A stretch of DNA of 64,000 bases from Ktedonobacter robiniae. Lineage in GTDB: Bacteria; Chloroflexota; Ktedonobacteria; Ktedonobacterales; Ktedonobacteraceae. Shown here in pieces: positions 32,226 to 41,742 of this stretch. Below the pieces are notes generated by a model, which saw nothing but the letters and a program-made list of their open reading frames with translations, searched no databases and was not told where the DNA came from. Position 1 is the first letter of the stretch. Every line of letters begins with the position of its first letter. Location: NCBI RefSeq assembly GCF_016587375.1, contig NZ_BNJG01000001.1, forward strand, positions 3,292,001 to 3,356,000, given 5' to 3'. The position numbers were made by a program, and so were the translations under genes.

Positions 32226-33143
32226 CTACACGTGTGCTGCATCCATGGGCGTAGCTGCCAGGAGACGCGATAGTTGTTCGTGTTCAGGGGTGCTAAGTGG
32301 TTGCAGGGGCATACGTGGCCGCCCACCATAGCCGTTAAGGATCTCCAGAGCCGCTTTCAAGCCTGGGACGCCATAGGTGGTGGTTACTGCCGTATTGGCG
32401 GGAATCAGGCGCGCCTGAAGCGCACGAGCCTCCTCCAGTTGCCCTGCCTCAAAGAGGGCCTGTACCAGGCAGACCTCGTGGGGAAAGATATTGGCCAGCG
32501 CCGCAATGGTGCCAGCAGCGCCAATCGCCAGGGAAGGTAGCAGGAAACTGGCACTCCCGGCGAAAACACAGAAGTCTATTGGGGCCTGGGCGACGATGCT
32601 GGCCATTTTGGCGACGTTGCCGCTGCTGTCCTTGAGTCCAATGATATTTGGATGCTCGGCGAGTTGGCAAATAAGGTTGACATCCATGTCGAGGCCAGCA
32701 GTGTTGGCGGGCATGTTGTAGAGCAAAATTGGTATGGGGCTGGCGTCGGCAACGGCGCGATAGTGTTTTAGTAGCGCCTGAGAATCCATGCGGCCACGAA
32801 AATAAAAGGGTGGCAGGACGAGCGCAATGGTGGCGCCGGAGTGTGCCGCGAGCTGGCAATGGGCGATGGTTGTTCGTGTTGCTTGATCGCCACAACCAAC
32901 TATCAGAGGAAGCGTGTCTGTGCTTTCATCCATCATCTCGCGTGCTGTGGATACGAGTTGAGCACGCTCTTCAGAGGTCACATGGGCTGCTTCTCCGTTG
33001 CTGCCTAACAAAACATAGCCCGCGATACCGCTCTCCTGGAGGGCTCGCATATGCCTTTGCAATGTGAAGAGGTCCAGATTCTCCTGGGCGTCGAAAAAGG
33101 TGGGTAGTGGGGGATAGACACCATTTGGTAGTAAGGTCTGCAC
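32226..33143 (-). CDS. DapA-family (dihydrodipicolinate synthase-like) aldolase
   Basis: A class I aldolase of the DHDPS/NAL family, 305 residues. Start is GTG 33143 behind GGAGG; earlier in-frame codons lack an RBS. Schiff-base lysine Lys171 in GLKDSSGN, catalytic Tyr142 in LYNMPANT, and the substrate-carboxylate motif GSNGEA near 48. The family includes true DapA, 4-hydroxy-2-oxoglutarate aldolase, sialate lyase and sugar-acid dehydratases. GSNGE in place of the GTTGE of DapA, and no lysine-pathway neighbours, make a non-DapA role more likely. A lone gene between family B repeat copy 2 and a DnaJ-domain gene. Confidence 0.88.
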   Translation of the reverse strand: MQTLLPNGVYPPLPTFFDAQENLDLFTLQRHMRALQESGIAGYVLLGSNGEAAHVTSEERAQLVSTAREMMDESTDTLPLIVGCGDQATRTTIAHCQLAAHSGATIALVLPPFYFRGRMDSQALLKHYRAVADASPIPILLYNMPANTAGLDMDVNLICQLAEHPNIIGLKDSSGNVAKMASIVAQAPIDFCVFAGSASFLLPSLAIGAAGTIAALANIFPHEVCLVQALFEAGQLEEARALQARLIPANTAVTTTYGVPGLKAALEILNGYGGRPRMPLQPLSTPEHEQLSRLLAATPMDAAHV

Positions 33144-33300
33144 GGTACGCCTCCTGTGCTGAGGATGAGTGCGAGAAGCCACTCGGGACGATGAATCGAA
33201 AAAATAAATGTGTCAAGCGAATACTCTATGACAGTATAAAAGGCATTGTAGCATCCACAAAATTTGGCCTGGCCTGGTCCCTCATTGGTCCTGTTTGGTT

Positions 33301-34227
33301 CTAGCGAAGAAAACCCAGGGCTATGATGCCTACAACAACGACAAACACTATGATCGTGCTAATCCAGACGAGGCGCTGGGTCTCCAATTTTTTGCGCAGC
33401 GTGCTTACACGATGATTTTCCGCCGGGCACCACTGTGACTGCCCACAATAGGGACAGAGCGGGAAGAGCTCGTAGGGAGGGCAGCGATCATCCCTGGTGT
33501 GATGTGGTTTGCTATAGGTATATGCACCTATCTCGTAGCGAATTTGTTCGCTTTCAAAAATAGCCTTGCAGTGGCTACAGCGCAGCAATAGATATTCCTG
33601 CCAGTCGCGCACATGACATTTTGGGCAGGCCTGGGGCAGCTCTCCTTTATGACCAGAGTGGCTCCAGTGATGGTGACAGCGATGACAGTAAAACTCATCA
33701 TCCGTGGGACGGCGTGGGGCATTGCCACGTAACAGCCCCTGCTCAGCCAGGGTCAGGGCCTTGTCTGACGAGAGGGTATAACTCATCTCTCCCAGATCGA
33801 CCACCATTGGCTCTCCAACCCTGTAGGCAGGGAAGGCATAGTGACGCAGGCGATCTCGCCTGGCACCCGGCGAGACCTCGTGCTTATTGCCACGGGCTGC
33901 CCCTCCAGGCGTGTATGCACTTCTGGCCTGTCCTGGGATGGTTGTGGCGCCATTCCCCCGCTTGCGTTGGGCGTCATAATTCTTGCGTTCTTCCGGATTA
34001 TTAAGGGCCTGATAAGCCTTCAAGAGTTCGCTCATACGCTCGTTGGCGTCCGCGCTTTTATTGCGGTCGGGGTGATATTGCAAGGCCAGCTTCTTAAAGG
34101 CTTCCTTGATCTCGGCTGGCGTAGCGCTTGGGGCCACGCCCAGAACGGCGTAATAATCTTTCTCTGACTTCATATCCTTGTCGTTAATCTCGCTGCATGC
34201 TGGTCTGCGCGGTGGCAGGCTAAACAT
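33301..34227 (-). CDS. DnaJ-domain protein with zinc-binding centre and C-terminal membrane anchor
   Basis: 308 residues from ATG 34227 behind GAGGAATAA. A J domain at about 22-90, with HPD at 52-54, stimulates an Hsp70 (DnaK) ATPase. A basic linker follows, then a cysteine-rich middle with paired CHRC...CPKC, CSHC and CPYC...C, unlike the four CxxCxGxG repeats of true DnaJ. One membrane helix lies at the C-terminus (ISTIIVFVVVVGIIALGFL). So this is a J-protein that would recruit DnaK to the membrane. Client unknown. Confidence 0.88.
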   Translation of the reverse strand: MFSLPPRRPACSEINDKDMKSEKDYYAVLGVAPSATPAEIKEAFKKLALQYHPDRNKSADANERMSELLKAYQALNNPEERKNYDAQRKRGNGATTIPGQARSAYTPGGAARGNKHEVSPGARRDRLRHYAFPAYRVGEPMVVDLGEMSYTLSSDKALTLAEQGLLRGNAPRRPTDDEFYCHRCHHHWSHSGHKGELPQACPKCHVRDWQEYLLLRCSHCKAIFESEQIRYEIGAYTYSKPHHTRDDRCPPYELFPLCPYCGQSQWCPAENHRVSTLRKKLETQRLVWISTIIVFVVVVGIIALGFLR

Positions 34228-34312
34228 TTATTCCTCTATTGTATAACGGCAGAAGTCCAAAATGGTTGTAAGGAGAAAACTTTTCAGCGAATCGTACCGG
34301 AGGAAAAGAAAA

Positions 34313-34340
34313 GAGAGGATGAGCATTTGCTCATCCTCTC
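34313..34340 (-). terminator. Hairpin after gltB
   Basis: GAGAGGATGAGC and GCTCATCCTCTC around ATTT (12 bp), 31 bases past the gltB stop in the direction of transcription. Confidence 0.7.
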
Positions 34341-34370
34341 GCGGATCAACCAGGGAGAGTAGGAGGTGTG

Positions 34371-37300
34371 CTATTTGGTGGCGATCCGATTCTGCATCTC
34401 TTCGCGCCCGCCCACAAAGTGGGAAGCGTTCTGATGCGTGTTCTCAGGCTGGACGCGCCAGATGCGCGGCAGGACAAACTCCCACTGTTCCAGCAAGCGC
34501 TGCGCGTGGCTGCTATGCGTCTTGCGCGCGTGCCAGTCGATGACGGTGCGCAAGGCATCGCTCTCCTGGGTGTCCTGTACGCGTGCGAGTTGCGCGGCTG
34601 CCAGGTTGCAGCGCGTGGGGAAGGAGCCATCCATATCGAGCACATAGGCCACCCCTGAGGACATACCAGCGGCAAAGTTGGGTCCGGTCTCACCCAGGAC
34701 CACTACCATACCACCAGTCATATATTCGCAGGCATGCGCCCCTACGCCCTCGACCACCGCCAGTGCACCGCTATTGCGGACGGCGAAACGCTCGCCAGCG
34801 CGACCCGCCGCGAAGAGCTGACCGCCTGTTGCGCCATAGAGCACTGTGTTGCCGAGGATCGTGTTCTTGTGCCCTTCGTAGGCTGCCTCCGCGGGCGGGA
34901 GTATCACGATCTGGCCGCCGGTCATGCTCTTGCCAACATAATCGTTGGCCTCGCCATTGAGGATGAGACGCATGCCGGGCATGCAGAACGCGCCAAAGCT
35001 CTGGCCCGCGGCCCCATGGAAGGTACAGGTAATGCTGTTGCGCGTCAGACCCTCGTTGCCATAGCGCCGCGCGATCTCGCCTGCCAGGACAGTACCCACG
35101 GAGCGATCATAGTTGGCGATAGGATGCTGGGTGAGGATGCTGCGCTCGCCATGCAGGGCGCTCTCAACCTCCGTTAAGAGTTCCTGCTCAACGCGAGCTG
35201 GCGCGTCGTGCATACGCTTTCCGGCTTCGGAGCGTACAGGAAGTGAAACCAGGAGCGAGGTAAGATCGATGGTGGCATCGGGCGCGCTCTCTAGCAACTC
35301 GGTGTGTCCAATCAAGTCTTCGAAGCGCGCGATTCCAAGCTGAGCCATGAACTCACGGACCTCTTCGGCGACCAGGGTCAGGTAGTTGACCAGGAACTGA
35401 GGGCGCCCGGTAAACTTGGCCTTCAGATCCTCGCGCTGTGTGGCAATGCCCGCTGGACAGGTGTTGAGATGGCACTGACGCGCCATATCGCAGCCCAGAG
35501 TGACCAGGGCCGCTGTGCCAAAGCCAAACTCCTCCGCGCCCAGGAGCGCGCCAATAATCACGTCACGGCCAGTCTTGAATCCACCGTCAACGCGTACTTT
35601 GATGCGCTTACGCAGGCCGTTGCGGACGAGCACCTGTTGTGCCTCGCTTAATCCAAGCTCCCAGGGCATGCCCGCGTGCTTGATAGATTGCAGGGGCGAT
35701 GCCCCAGTGCCACCATCATTGCCGCTGATGAGCACATAGTCCGCGTGACCTTTGGCGACCCCGGCGGCGATGGTGCCCACGCCCAGGCAGGAGACCAGCT
35801 TGACACCTACTTTGGCTGTTGGATTAACCTGGTGCAGGTCGTAGATGAGCTGTGCGATATCCTCAATGCTATAGATGTCGTGATGGGGTGGAGGCGAGAT
35901 GAGCGAGACGCCTGGCTCGGTATGGCGTAGGCGCGCGATAAAGGGTGTGACCTTGGCAGGAGGAAGCTGTCCGCCCTCACCTGGCTTAGAACCCTGAGCC
36001 ATCTTGATCTCGATCTCTTCCGCGCGTACCAGGTACTCGGTGGTGATGCCAAAGCGGGCTGAGGCCACCTGCTTGATCTTGCTGCTGACGGGATAGCCTT
36101 CCAGCGTCTCATGATACCAGGCTGGATCCTCGCCACCTTCGCCGGTGTTGTTGCGTCCGCCAATGCTATTCATTGCGGCAGCGATGGTGCGATGCGTCTC
36201 AGGGCTGAGCGCGCCCACGGACATCGCGGAGACCACGAAGCGCGCGCGAATCGACTCCATCGACTCAACCTCTGCCAGAGGGATAGGTTGGCGAGTGGTA
36301 AAGCGTAGCTGGTCGCGCAGGTTGGTCGCGGGACGCTGATAGACCATACCGGTGTACTGGCGATAATCCTCTGTCAGGCCAGTCTGAGCCGCCTTCTGGA
36401 GCGAGCGAATGATGAGCGGGTTATAGGCGTGGTACTCGGCATCGCGGCGGAAGCGGAAGCGACCCATGTCGGCCAGCTTGCGCTTCCGCACGGCTGGACC
36501 CGTCGCCGGGGCCTGCTGCTCTTCTTGGATTTTCGTGACCTGCTTGCGTATCTCTTCATTGACCTGGGCGAAGGAGACCTTGCCGTAGCGGGCCGCCGAG
36601 TCGGTAAAGCAGCGCTCAACCAGTTCAGGAGCCAGGCCCAGGATCTCAAACTGGCCCGCGCCAATGATATTGCGCAGGGTAGAGATACCCATACGGGCCA
36701 TGATCTTGCACAGCCCATCCTCAATCACGTGCCGGTAGCGTGCCACGGCCTCCTCAGGGGTAACATGCTCAAGGCGGCGTTCTCCAGCCAGCGCACGTAC
36801 GCTTGCCAGTGCCAGGGTGGGGACGACGGCTTCAGCGCCGTAGCCAAGCAGGACCGCGATCTGGTGTACATCGCAGACCGTACCGGTCTCGCAGATCAAG
36901 GAGACGCGTGTGCGTTGCCCATGTTTGATCAAGGCATGGTGAACCGCGCCTACTGCGATAAGCATGGGTAGGGGTGGCTGCTCTAGAGTTGCGTCCTGGT
37001 CACTCAAGACTAAGAGGGTTGCGCCATCCTCAATGGCCGCGAGCGCCTCCTGCTCCAGGCGATCCAGCGTCATCTCGACAGTGTTGTCTGGATGGGTAAT
37101 ATCCAGGGTGGTCTTCAGTGTTGCGGGGCGCAGGTGGCTCTGGGTGGTATCGCGTAGAATGCTCAACTGCTTCTCGTCCAGGATCGGCGAGGTGAGACGG
37201 ACCAGGCGTGCGTGCTCGGGAGTCTCTGTCAGCAGGCTCTGGCGAGGACCAAGGTAACTATCCAGGGACATTACAATGCGCTCGCGGAGCGGGTCAATGG

Positions 37301-38900
37301 GAGGATTGGTGACCTGGGCAAAGCGCTGGCGAAAGTAATCCGAAAAGGTGCGCGAGATGGTAGAGAGCGCGGCAAGTGGGGCATCATCGCCCATGCTCCA
37401 GGTTGGCTCTTTATTCTCAGCCAGGATTGGCCTGAGCACCATTTCGACATCTTCATGCGTATAGCCAAAGAGCTGCTGATGCGTGAAGAGCGTCTCGGGA
37501 TCGCTCACAACCTCTTCTGACGAGGTCGCTTCCAGTTCTGTGAGATGCAGGAGATGATCTTCCAGCCATTGGTGATAGGGCTGGCGCTGCGCCAGGTCAC
37601 TCTTGACCTCGACATTATGCAGTACTTTATGCGCGACCAGGTCGGCAGCGATAATCTCACCGGGTCCCAGGCCACCCTTCTCGGCGATATTCTCTGGATC
37701 GCATGGGACCACGCCGGCCTCGGAGGCGACGATAAGCAAGCCATCGCGAGTCAGAGTGTAGCGTGCGGGACGCAGTCCATTGCGGTCCAGCGCGGCCCCC
37801 ACGATGCGCCCATCACTAAAGACCAGGGCGGCGGGTCCATCCCAGGGTTCCACCAGGCCTGCGTGATACTCACACCATGCGCGCTGGGCCTCGTCAAACT
37901 CGGTGTCCTGCTCCCAGGCGGGAGGCACAAGCATCTGCGCGCTATGTAGCAGGTCACGACCAGAATGTGTCAGAAGCTCAAGCGCGTTATCAAGCTGAGC
38001 CGAGTCGCTGCCAGTGGCGGGAATGACGGGTAGAAGGTCAGCGATCTTTTCCTGCCAGAGTGGGGATGCCAGCGCCTTCTCGCGGGCCTGCATCCAGTTC
38101 CGGTTGCCCTGAATGGTATTGATCTCACCATTATGCGCGAGCAGGCGGAAGGGCTGGGCTAGCGGCCAGGAGGGCAGGGTGTTGGTACTATAACGCTGGT
38201 GAAAGACCGCCAGCGCACTCACATAGTCAGGATCAACCAGGTCCAGGTAGAAGCTCGCGAGCTGGTTGGGGGCCAGGAGGCCCTTATAGATGATGGTGTT
38301 GCGTGAGAGCGAGGCGATGTAGCAATCCTCAAGCTTTGCCTGTGCAAGACGCTGTTCTATAAGGCGCCGTGCGTGGTAAAGCGCTCGGTCATACGCTTCA
38401 AGATCAAGTTGTTCGGGACGAGAGATAATGACCTGGCTGATGGTTGGAGCCGAGGCGCGCGCGCGTGTTCCCAGGGTGGCGTAGTTGATGGGAGGCGTAC
38501 GCCAGGTAAGCGCCGGTATGCCCACTTCTTGTAAGGTCTGCATAATGATCTGGTGACTGTGCTCGTAGGCCTGGGGCGCGCGTTCCTGTTGGGGTAAAAA
38601 AAACATGCCTACGGCGAGATCTTGAACAGAGGAAGGAGAGATGTGCTGCCGTTCTAGCTCGGCATAAAAAAGTGGCAGGGGAATTTGTGTCAGGATGCCT
38701 GCACCATCGCTTGTCTCGGCGTCAGCATCCTGTGCTCCACGATGGGTAAGGTGTGTAAGTGCTGTTAGAGCGGTTTGCACGAGGGCATGATCGGCCTCGC
38801 CTGAAAGCCGGGCGAGAAAACCGGTGCCGCATGCATCATGTTCCCAGCGGGGATCATAGAGCGGATAGGTCGTGTGTTGTGCGGTGTGTTTGTGCTGCAT
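34371..38900 (-). CDS. gltB: Glutamate synthase, large subunit
   Basis: 1509-residue GOGAT alpha subunit. It transfers the glutamine amide to 2-oxoglutarate, giving two glutamates. ATG 38900 follows GGGAGGACACTGC. HDACGTGF exposes Cys24 as the N-terminal nucleophile after propeptide removal. The glutaminase domain comes first, then the central domain, the FMN-binding synthase barrel (MSVGALSPETH, PGEGGQLPP, GNDGGTGASP), the 3Fe-4S cysteines in LGCDMARQCHLNTCPAG, and the C-terminal beta-helix (GQSFGAF...GGxVVVLG). All key residues are present. No gltD lies nearby, so the small subunit is elsewhere or the enzyme uses ferredoxin. The N-propeptide is short, about 23 residues. Confidence 0.97.
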   Translation of the reverse strand: MQHKHTAQHTTYPLYDPRWEHDACGTGFLARLSGEADHALVQTALTALTHLTHRGAQDADAETSDGAGILTQIPLPLFYAELERQHISPSSVQDLAVGMFFLPQQERAPQAYEHSHQIIMQTLQEVGIPALTWRTPPINYATLGTRARASAPTISQVIISRPEQLDLEAYDRALYHARRLIEQRLAQAKLEDCYIASLSRNTIIYKGLLAPNQLASFYLDLVDPDYVSALAVFHQRYSTNTLPSWPLAQPFRLLAHNGEINTIQGNRNWMQAREKALASPLWQEKIADLLPVIPATGSDSAQLDNALELLTHSGRDLLHSAQMLVPPAWEQDTEFDEAQRAWCEYHAGLVEPWDGPAALVFSDGRIVGAALDRNGLRPARYTLTRDGLLIVASEAGVVPCDPENIAEKGGLGPGEIIAADLVAHKVLHNVEVKSDLAQRQPYHQWLEDHLLHLTELEATSSEEVVSDPETLFTHQQLFGYTHEDVEMVLRPILAENKEPTWSMGDDAPLAALSTISRTFSDYFRQRFAQVTNPPIDPLRERIVMSLDSYLGPRQSLLTETPEHARLVRLTSPILDEKQLSILRDTTQSHLRPATLKTTLDITHPDNTVEMTLDRLEQEALAAIEDGATLLVLSDQDATLEQPPLPMLIAVGAVHHALIKHGQRTRVSLICETGTVCDVHQIAVLLGYGAEAVVPTLALASVRALAGERRLEHVTPEEAVARYRHVIEDGLCKIMARMGISTLRNIIGAGQFEILGLAPELVERCFTDSAARYGKVSFAQVNEEIRKQVTKIQEEQQAPATGPAVRKRKLADMGRFRFRRDAEYHAYNPLIIRSLQKAAQTGLTEDYRQYTGMVYQRPATNLRDQLRFTTRQPIPLAEVESMESIRARFVVSAMSVGALSPETHRTIAAAMNSIGGRNNTGEGGEDPAWYHETLEGYPVSSKIKQVASARFGITTEYLVRAEEIEIKMAQGSKPGEGGQLPPAKVTPFIARLRHTEPGVSLISPPPHHDIYSIEDIAQLIYDLHQVNPTAKVGVKLVSCLGVGTIAAGVAKGHADYVLISGNDGGTGASPLQSIKHAGMPWELGLSEAQQVLVRNGLRKRIKVRVDGGFKTGRDVIIGALLGAEEFGFGTAALVTLGCDMARQCHLNTCPAGIATQREDLKAKFTGRPQFLVNYLTLVAEEVREFMAQLGIARFEDLIGHTELLESAPDATIDLTSLLVSLPVRSEAGKRMHDAPARVEQELLTEVESALHGERSILTQHPIANYDRSVGTVLAGEIARRYGNEGLTRNSITCTFHGAAGQSFGAFCMPGMRLILNGEANDYVGKSMTGGQIVILPPAEAAYEGHKNTILGNTVLYGATGGQLFAAGRAGERFAVRNSGALAVVEGVGAHACEYMTGGMVVVLGETGPNFAAGMSSGVAYVLDMDGSFPTRCNLAAAQLARVQDTQESDALRTVIDWHARKTHSSHAQRLLEQWEFVLPRIWRVQPENTHQNASHFVGGREEMQNRIATK

Positions 38901-39268
38901 GCAGTGTCCTCCCAAATAGATAATCACGGTCTAAGAGGGTACTGGGCACCTGCGTTGGAGCCTGTGTGTAGCGACGATCAAACAGCGAGCGTCGTAGTCA
39001 TTGCTGTGAAGCTGTGCATAGTTCCCTTGTAAGGGGCTGGTCTGGTTTTGTAGGCGAAGATTGAGTGCGCAAGGCTCTGACCTTGCGTATGGGCAGCACC
39101 GGAGTATGAGCAACTTAGCCCAGGGGGTAAGGCAACATCACCTTATTAGAGCAAGTATAACATAGGGCCAAGAAAGCATACAAGGGTAAGAAAAGCCTTT
39201 TCTTGTCTGGTTGGTAGAAAATAAGGAAATTGTGCCTCTGATAGGAGTATAGGGAAGAGGTTATCTGT
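38901..39268 (-). promoter_or_regulatory. gltB upstream leader region
   Basis: A 368-base gene-free stretch ahead of gltB. A GCAAGG/CCTTGC hairpin with a six-base loop lies about 180 bases before the start, near 39070-39088, and several short stems surround it. The glutamine-riboswitch motifs I know were not found. Leader-based control is possible but not shown. Confidence 0.35.
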
Positions 39269-39340
39269 GTCTAGGAGGGTATGGATGTGCGATGGCCGTG
39301 GCGAACGCCACGGCCATCGCACATCCATACCCTCCTAGAC
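39269..39340. terminator. Giant perfect hairpin, 35-bp stem
   Basis: GTCTAGGAGGGTATGGATGT at the outer end of a perfect 35-bp stem with a two-base AA loop. The right arm includes the stop codon of the glycosyltransferase gene ending at 39335, so the tail of its mRNA folds back completely. Confidence 0.92.
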
Positions 39341-40456
39341 GGGTGTTGTCAGCATCTCCTGGTAGACGTCATAGGTCTGTTTCGCGATCTGTTCCTGTGT
39401 ATAGTTCTCAAGCACGCGCTGGCGACCGCGTTTGGCGAGATCTTTGTAGAGGGCGGGATCATCCAGGAGCTTGCGCACACAGGCGCTTAGCGCATCGGCG
39501 TCACCCTCCTTAAAGACCAGGCCAGCATCACCGAGTACCAGGGGAATCTCGCCTGAGCTAGAGCCAATAACCGGAGTTTCGCAGGCCATAGCCTCAATCA
39601 GGACGCGGCCAAACTGTTCCGCCCAGTTGGGGCGGCTCAGCGAGGGGAGGACATGAACGTCGATCTCCTGCATCGCGCGGGGAATTTCATAGCTGGGTAG
39701 GCTCCCCTTGAAGGTGACACGCTCGGCAACGCCCAATTCGGCAGCCTGCTTCTCCAGGACTTCGCGCATGGGGCCGACCCCGACAAAGACGACCTGGCAG
39801 TAGTCAGGAAGTTTGGGGAGGGCCTCAATCAAGGTAGGCAGGCCTTTGGGCTCGACCAGGCGCCCCACATAGCCAAGGAGGAAGGGTTCGCTTGCTTTGT
39901 GCTCTCGTGGAGGCAGCGTACGCTGGTAGATGCTTGGGTCAATGCCAAACTGGCGAATGACATGCAGGCTGCCCTTGTAGCCCTTACGTCGCAAGACATC
40001 GGCGGCATCCTGGTTCCCCGCCAGGGCCGTGGTGGCGTGCTTATAGTTGTAAAGCTCCATCTGGCGGAAAGGGAGGGGATATTCGCGGTAGAGGTTCTGG
40101 AAGGCGAAGAAGAGGGGGCGCGCCTTATGCTTGACCGCCAGCCGTGTGGCGTGATAGGTGGCGAAGTTGTATGGTTCCTCGTCGATGTGGACGATATCGG
40201 GCCGCACCTCGCGCATAATCTTGCCCAGCTCTGGATAATAGTGCAGGTGGTAGCGACCATTGAAGCGCATGGGTGTCTCGATTATGCGATAGCCGCTAGT
40301 GTAGAGCCGCTCAAGGGTTAGCTTGCTACCATCATCATGAAGCCAGTAGGGAGGCGTTACCAGGATCAGCTCGACGCCTGGGCATTTCGCCAGCTCCTCA
40401 AGCTTTTTCTGTGAGGTCCCCACAACGAGGGCCTTTGAGATCATCAGTACACGCAT
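39335..40456 (-). CDS. GT4-family glycosyltransferase (A)
   Basis: A 373-residue retaining glycosyltransferase of the GT-B fold. Start MRVLMISKALVVGT at ATG 40456; a longer frame reaches into the upstream hairpin and is rejected. Seen: an acceptor-side Rossmann half with DIVHIDEEPYN, a donor half with GYVGRLVEPKGLPTLI, and the nucleotide-sugar motif EQFGRVLIEAMACETPVIGSSSGEIP. Probably cytosolic or peripheral and active on a lipid-linked or secreted glycan. It follows two GT4 genes and a HIT gene in the same direction but is separated by a giant hairpin. Confidence 0.92.
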   Translation of the reverse strand: MRVLMISKALVVGTSQKKLEELAKCPGVELILVTPPYWLHDDGSKLTLERLYTSGYRIIETPMRFNGRYHLHYYPELGKIMREVRPDIVHIDEEPYNFATYHATRLAVKHKARPLFFAFQNLYREYPLPFRQMELYNYKHATTALAGNQDAADVLRRKGYKGSLHVIRQFGIDPSIYQRTLPPREHKASEPFLLGYVGRLVEPKGLPTLIEALPKLPDYCQVVFVGVGPMREVLEKQAAELGVAERVTFKGSLPSYEIPRAMQEIDVHVLPSLSRPNWAEQFGRVLIEAMACETPVIGSSSGEIPLVLGDAGLVFKEGDADALSACVRKLLDDPALYKDLAKRGRQRVLENYTQEQIAKQTYDVYQEMLTTPV

Positions 40457-40515
40457 ATATCTTTTCTCTTTTTTGTTTGCTAGGTAGGGACTGCTCGCCA
40501 CTGTGTGGCTCACAG

Positions 40516-40584
40516 GGTAGGAGTATATGGACAGTTGCATGTCATGCCGAAGGCATGACATGCAACTGTCCATATACTCCTACC
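40516..40584. terminator. Giant perfect hairpin, 33-bp stem
   Basis: GGTAGGAGTATATGGACAG is the outer part of a perfect 33-bp stem, loop GAA. It directly abuts the stop of the glycosyltransferase at 40585 and precedes the start of the next gene in the same direction (40456). Confidence 0.92.
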
Positions 40585-41742
40585 TTATTGTTTAAGGTGA
40601 GTGCGTTTGTAGGCCTGCTCGTAGACGTTGAGCGTCTGCGTCGCTGTCGTGTGCCAGCTAAAGATTTTGGCGCGTTCAAGCGAGCGGGCGCTAAGGTTGG
40701 CGTGAAGGGTTTCATCAGTAAGGACGCGGTACATGGCATCTACAAACTCACTCAGATTGTCTGGATCGATCAGGAGCGCGGCATCGCCCACCACCTCGGG
40801 CAGCGAGGTGCGATTGGAACATACCACCGGGGCGCCACAGCCCATGGCCTCCAGGGGATCGAGTCCAAAGCCCTCGTAGAGCGAGGGGAAGGCAAAGAGT
40901 CTGGCCCCGCTATAGATAGTAGGCTTATCTTCATCTTCGACAAAGCGGCAGATGACCTGCTTCTCGATCCCCAGCTCGCGGGCCACGGGACGTGGATCGG
41001 GGAAGAAAGGTCCGCTCTGTTTATCGGGATTACCGGAGATGAAGAGCTGTAAATCGGGATCCCCCAGTCGCTTATAGAGTTGCGCGAAGGCTCGCACCAG
41101 TTGCGGAACGTTCTTACGCTGGTCGATTCCCCCCAGGTAGAAGATATAGCGCTCGTTGAGGCCATAGCGTGCCCTGGCCCGAGCCAGCACTTCGGGATCA
41201 CGAATGGGCTGGAACTGCTCGCCAGCAGCCTGGTAAATGACGTGAATGCGCTCCTCCGGTATTTTGAGTACCTCAATAATGTCTTGCCGGGCATGCTGGG
41301 AGATCGTAATCACCTCGGTCGCGTTATGCGCGGCCCTGGCGGCCAGATTCATATACGCCTGGACCTTCTTGTTGGGCAGGTAGGCCGGGAGGCGCAAGGG
41401 AATGACGTCATGAATAGTGACAACCGTAGGCACGCGTGGCAGGAGCGGAGGCGCGAAATAGGGGACATGCATCACATCGACCCTGGCTTTGCGCGCCGCG
41501 GTCGGAGCCGTCACCTGCTCCCAAAAGATTTTGCGCAGGTTCTCGTTGCGCTGCGCGAAGACTGGCACAGGTTGCACAACATAGGGATAGGATGAAGTCG
41601 TATTGCTGGCTGGCTGAGGCCCGAAAAGGACGTATTCATTTTGACGATCGATGGCGCTGAGCGCATCGAGCAGGTGGAACATATATTGTCCAGTCCCGGA
41701 CGCGGGATGCTGGTAGAAAAGCGCGTTTATACCTATTTTCAT
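40585..41742 (-). CDS. GT4-family glycosyltransferase (B)
   Basis: 385 residues, beginning MKIGINALFYQHPASGTGQY. Donor-binding half: FYLGGIDQRKNVPQLVRAF, then AFPSLYEGFGLDPLEAMGCGAPVV with the conserved E-x7-E pair. The start codon overlaps the stop of the preceding glycosyltransferase (ATGA), so the two are translationally coupled. Similar in length and layout to the upstream copy, so likely sequential sugars of one glycan. Confidence 0.93.
   Translation of the reverse strand: MKIGINALFYQHPASGTGQYMFHLLDALSAIDRQNEYVLFGPQPASNTTSSYPYVVQPVPVFAQRNENLRKIFWEQVTAPTAARKARVDVMHVPYFAPPLLPRVPTVVTIHDVIPLRLPAYLPNKKVQAYMNLAARAAHNATEVITISQHARQDIIEVLKIPEERIHVIYQAAGEQFQPIRDPEVLARARARYGLNERYIFYLGGIDQRKNVPQLVRAFAQLYKRLGDPDLQLFISGNPDKQSGPFFPDPRPVARELGIEKQVICRFVEDEDKPTIYSGARLFAFPSLYEGFGLDPLEAMGCGAPVVCSNRTSLPEVVGDAALLIDPDNLSEFVDAMYRVLTDETLHANLSARSLERAKIFSWHTTATQTLNVYEQAYKRTHLKQ

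Noticed and set aside
38901..39268. Glutamine riboswitch ahead of gltB
   Set aside because: Conserved glnA-type aptamer bases were not found in the leader.
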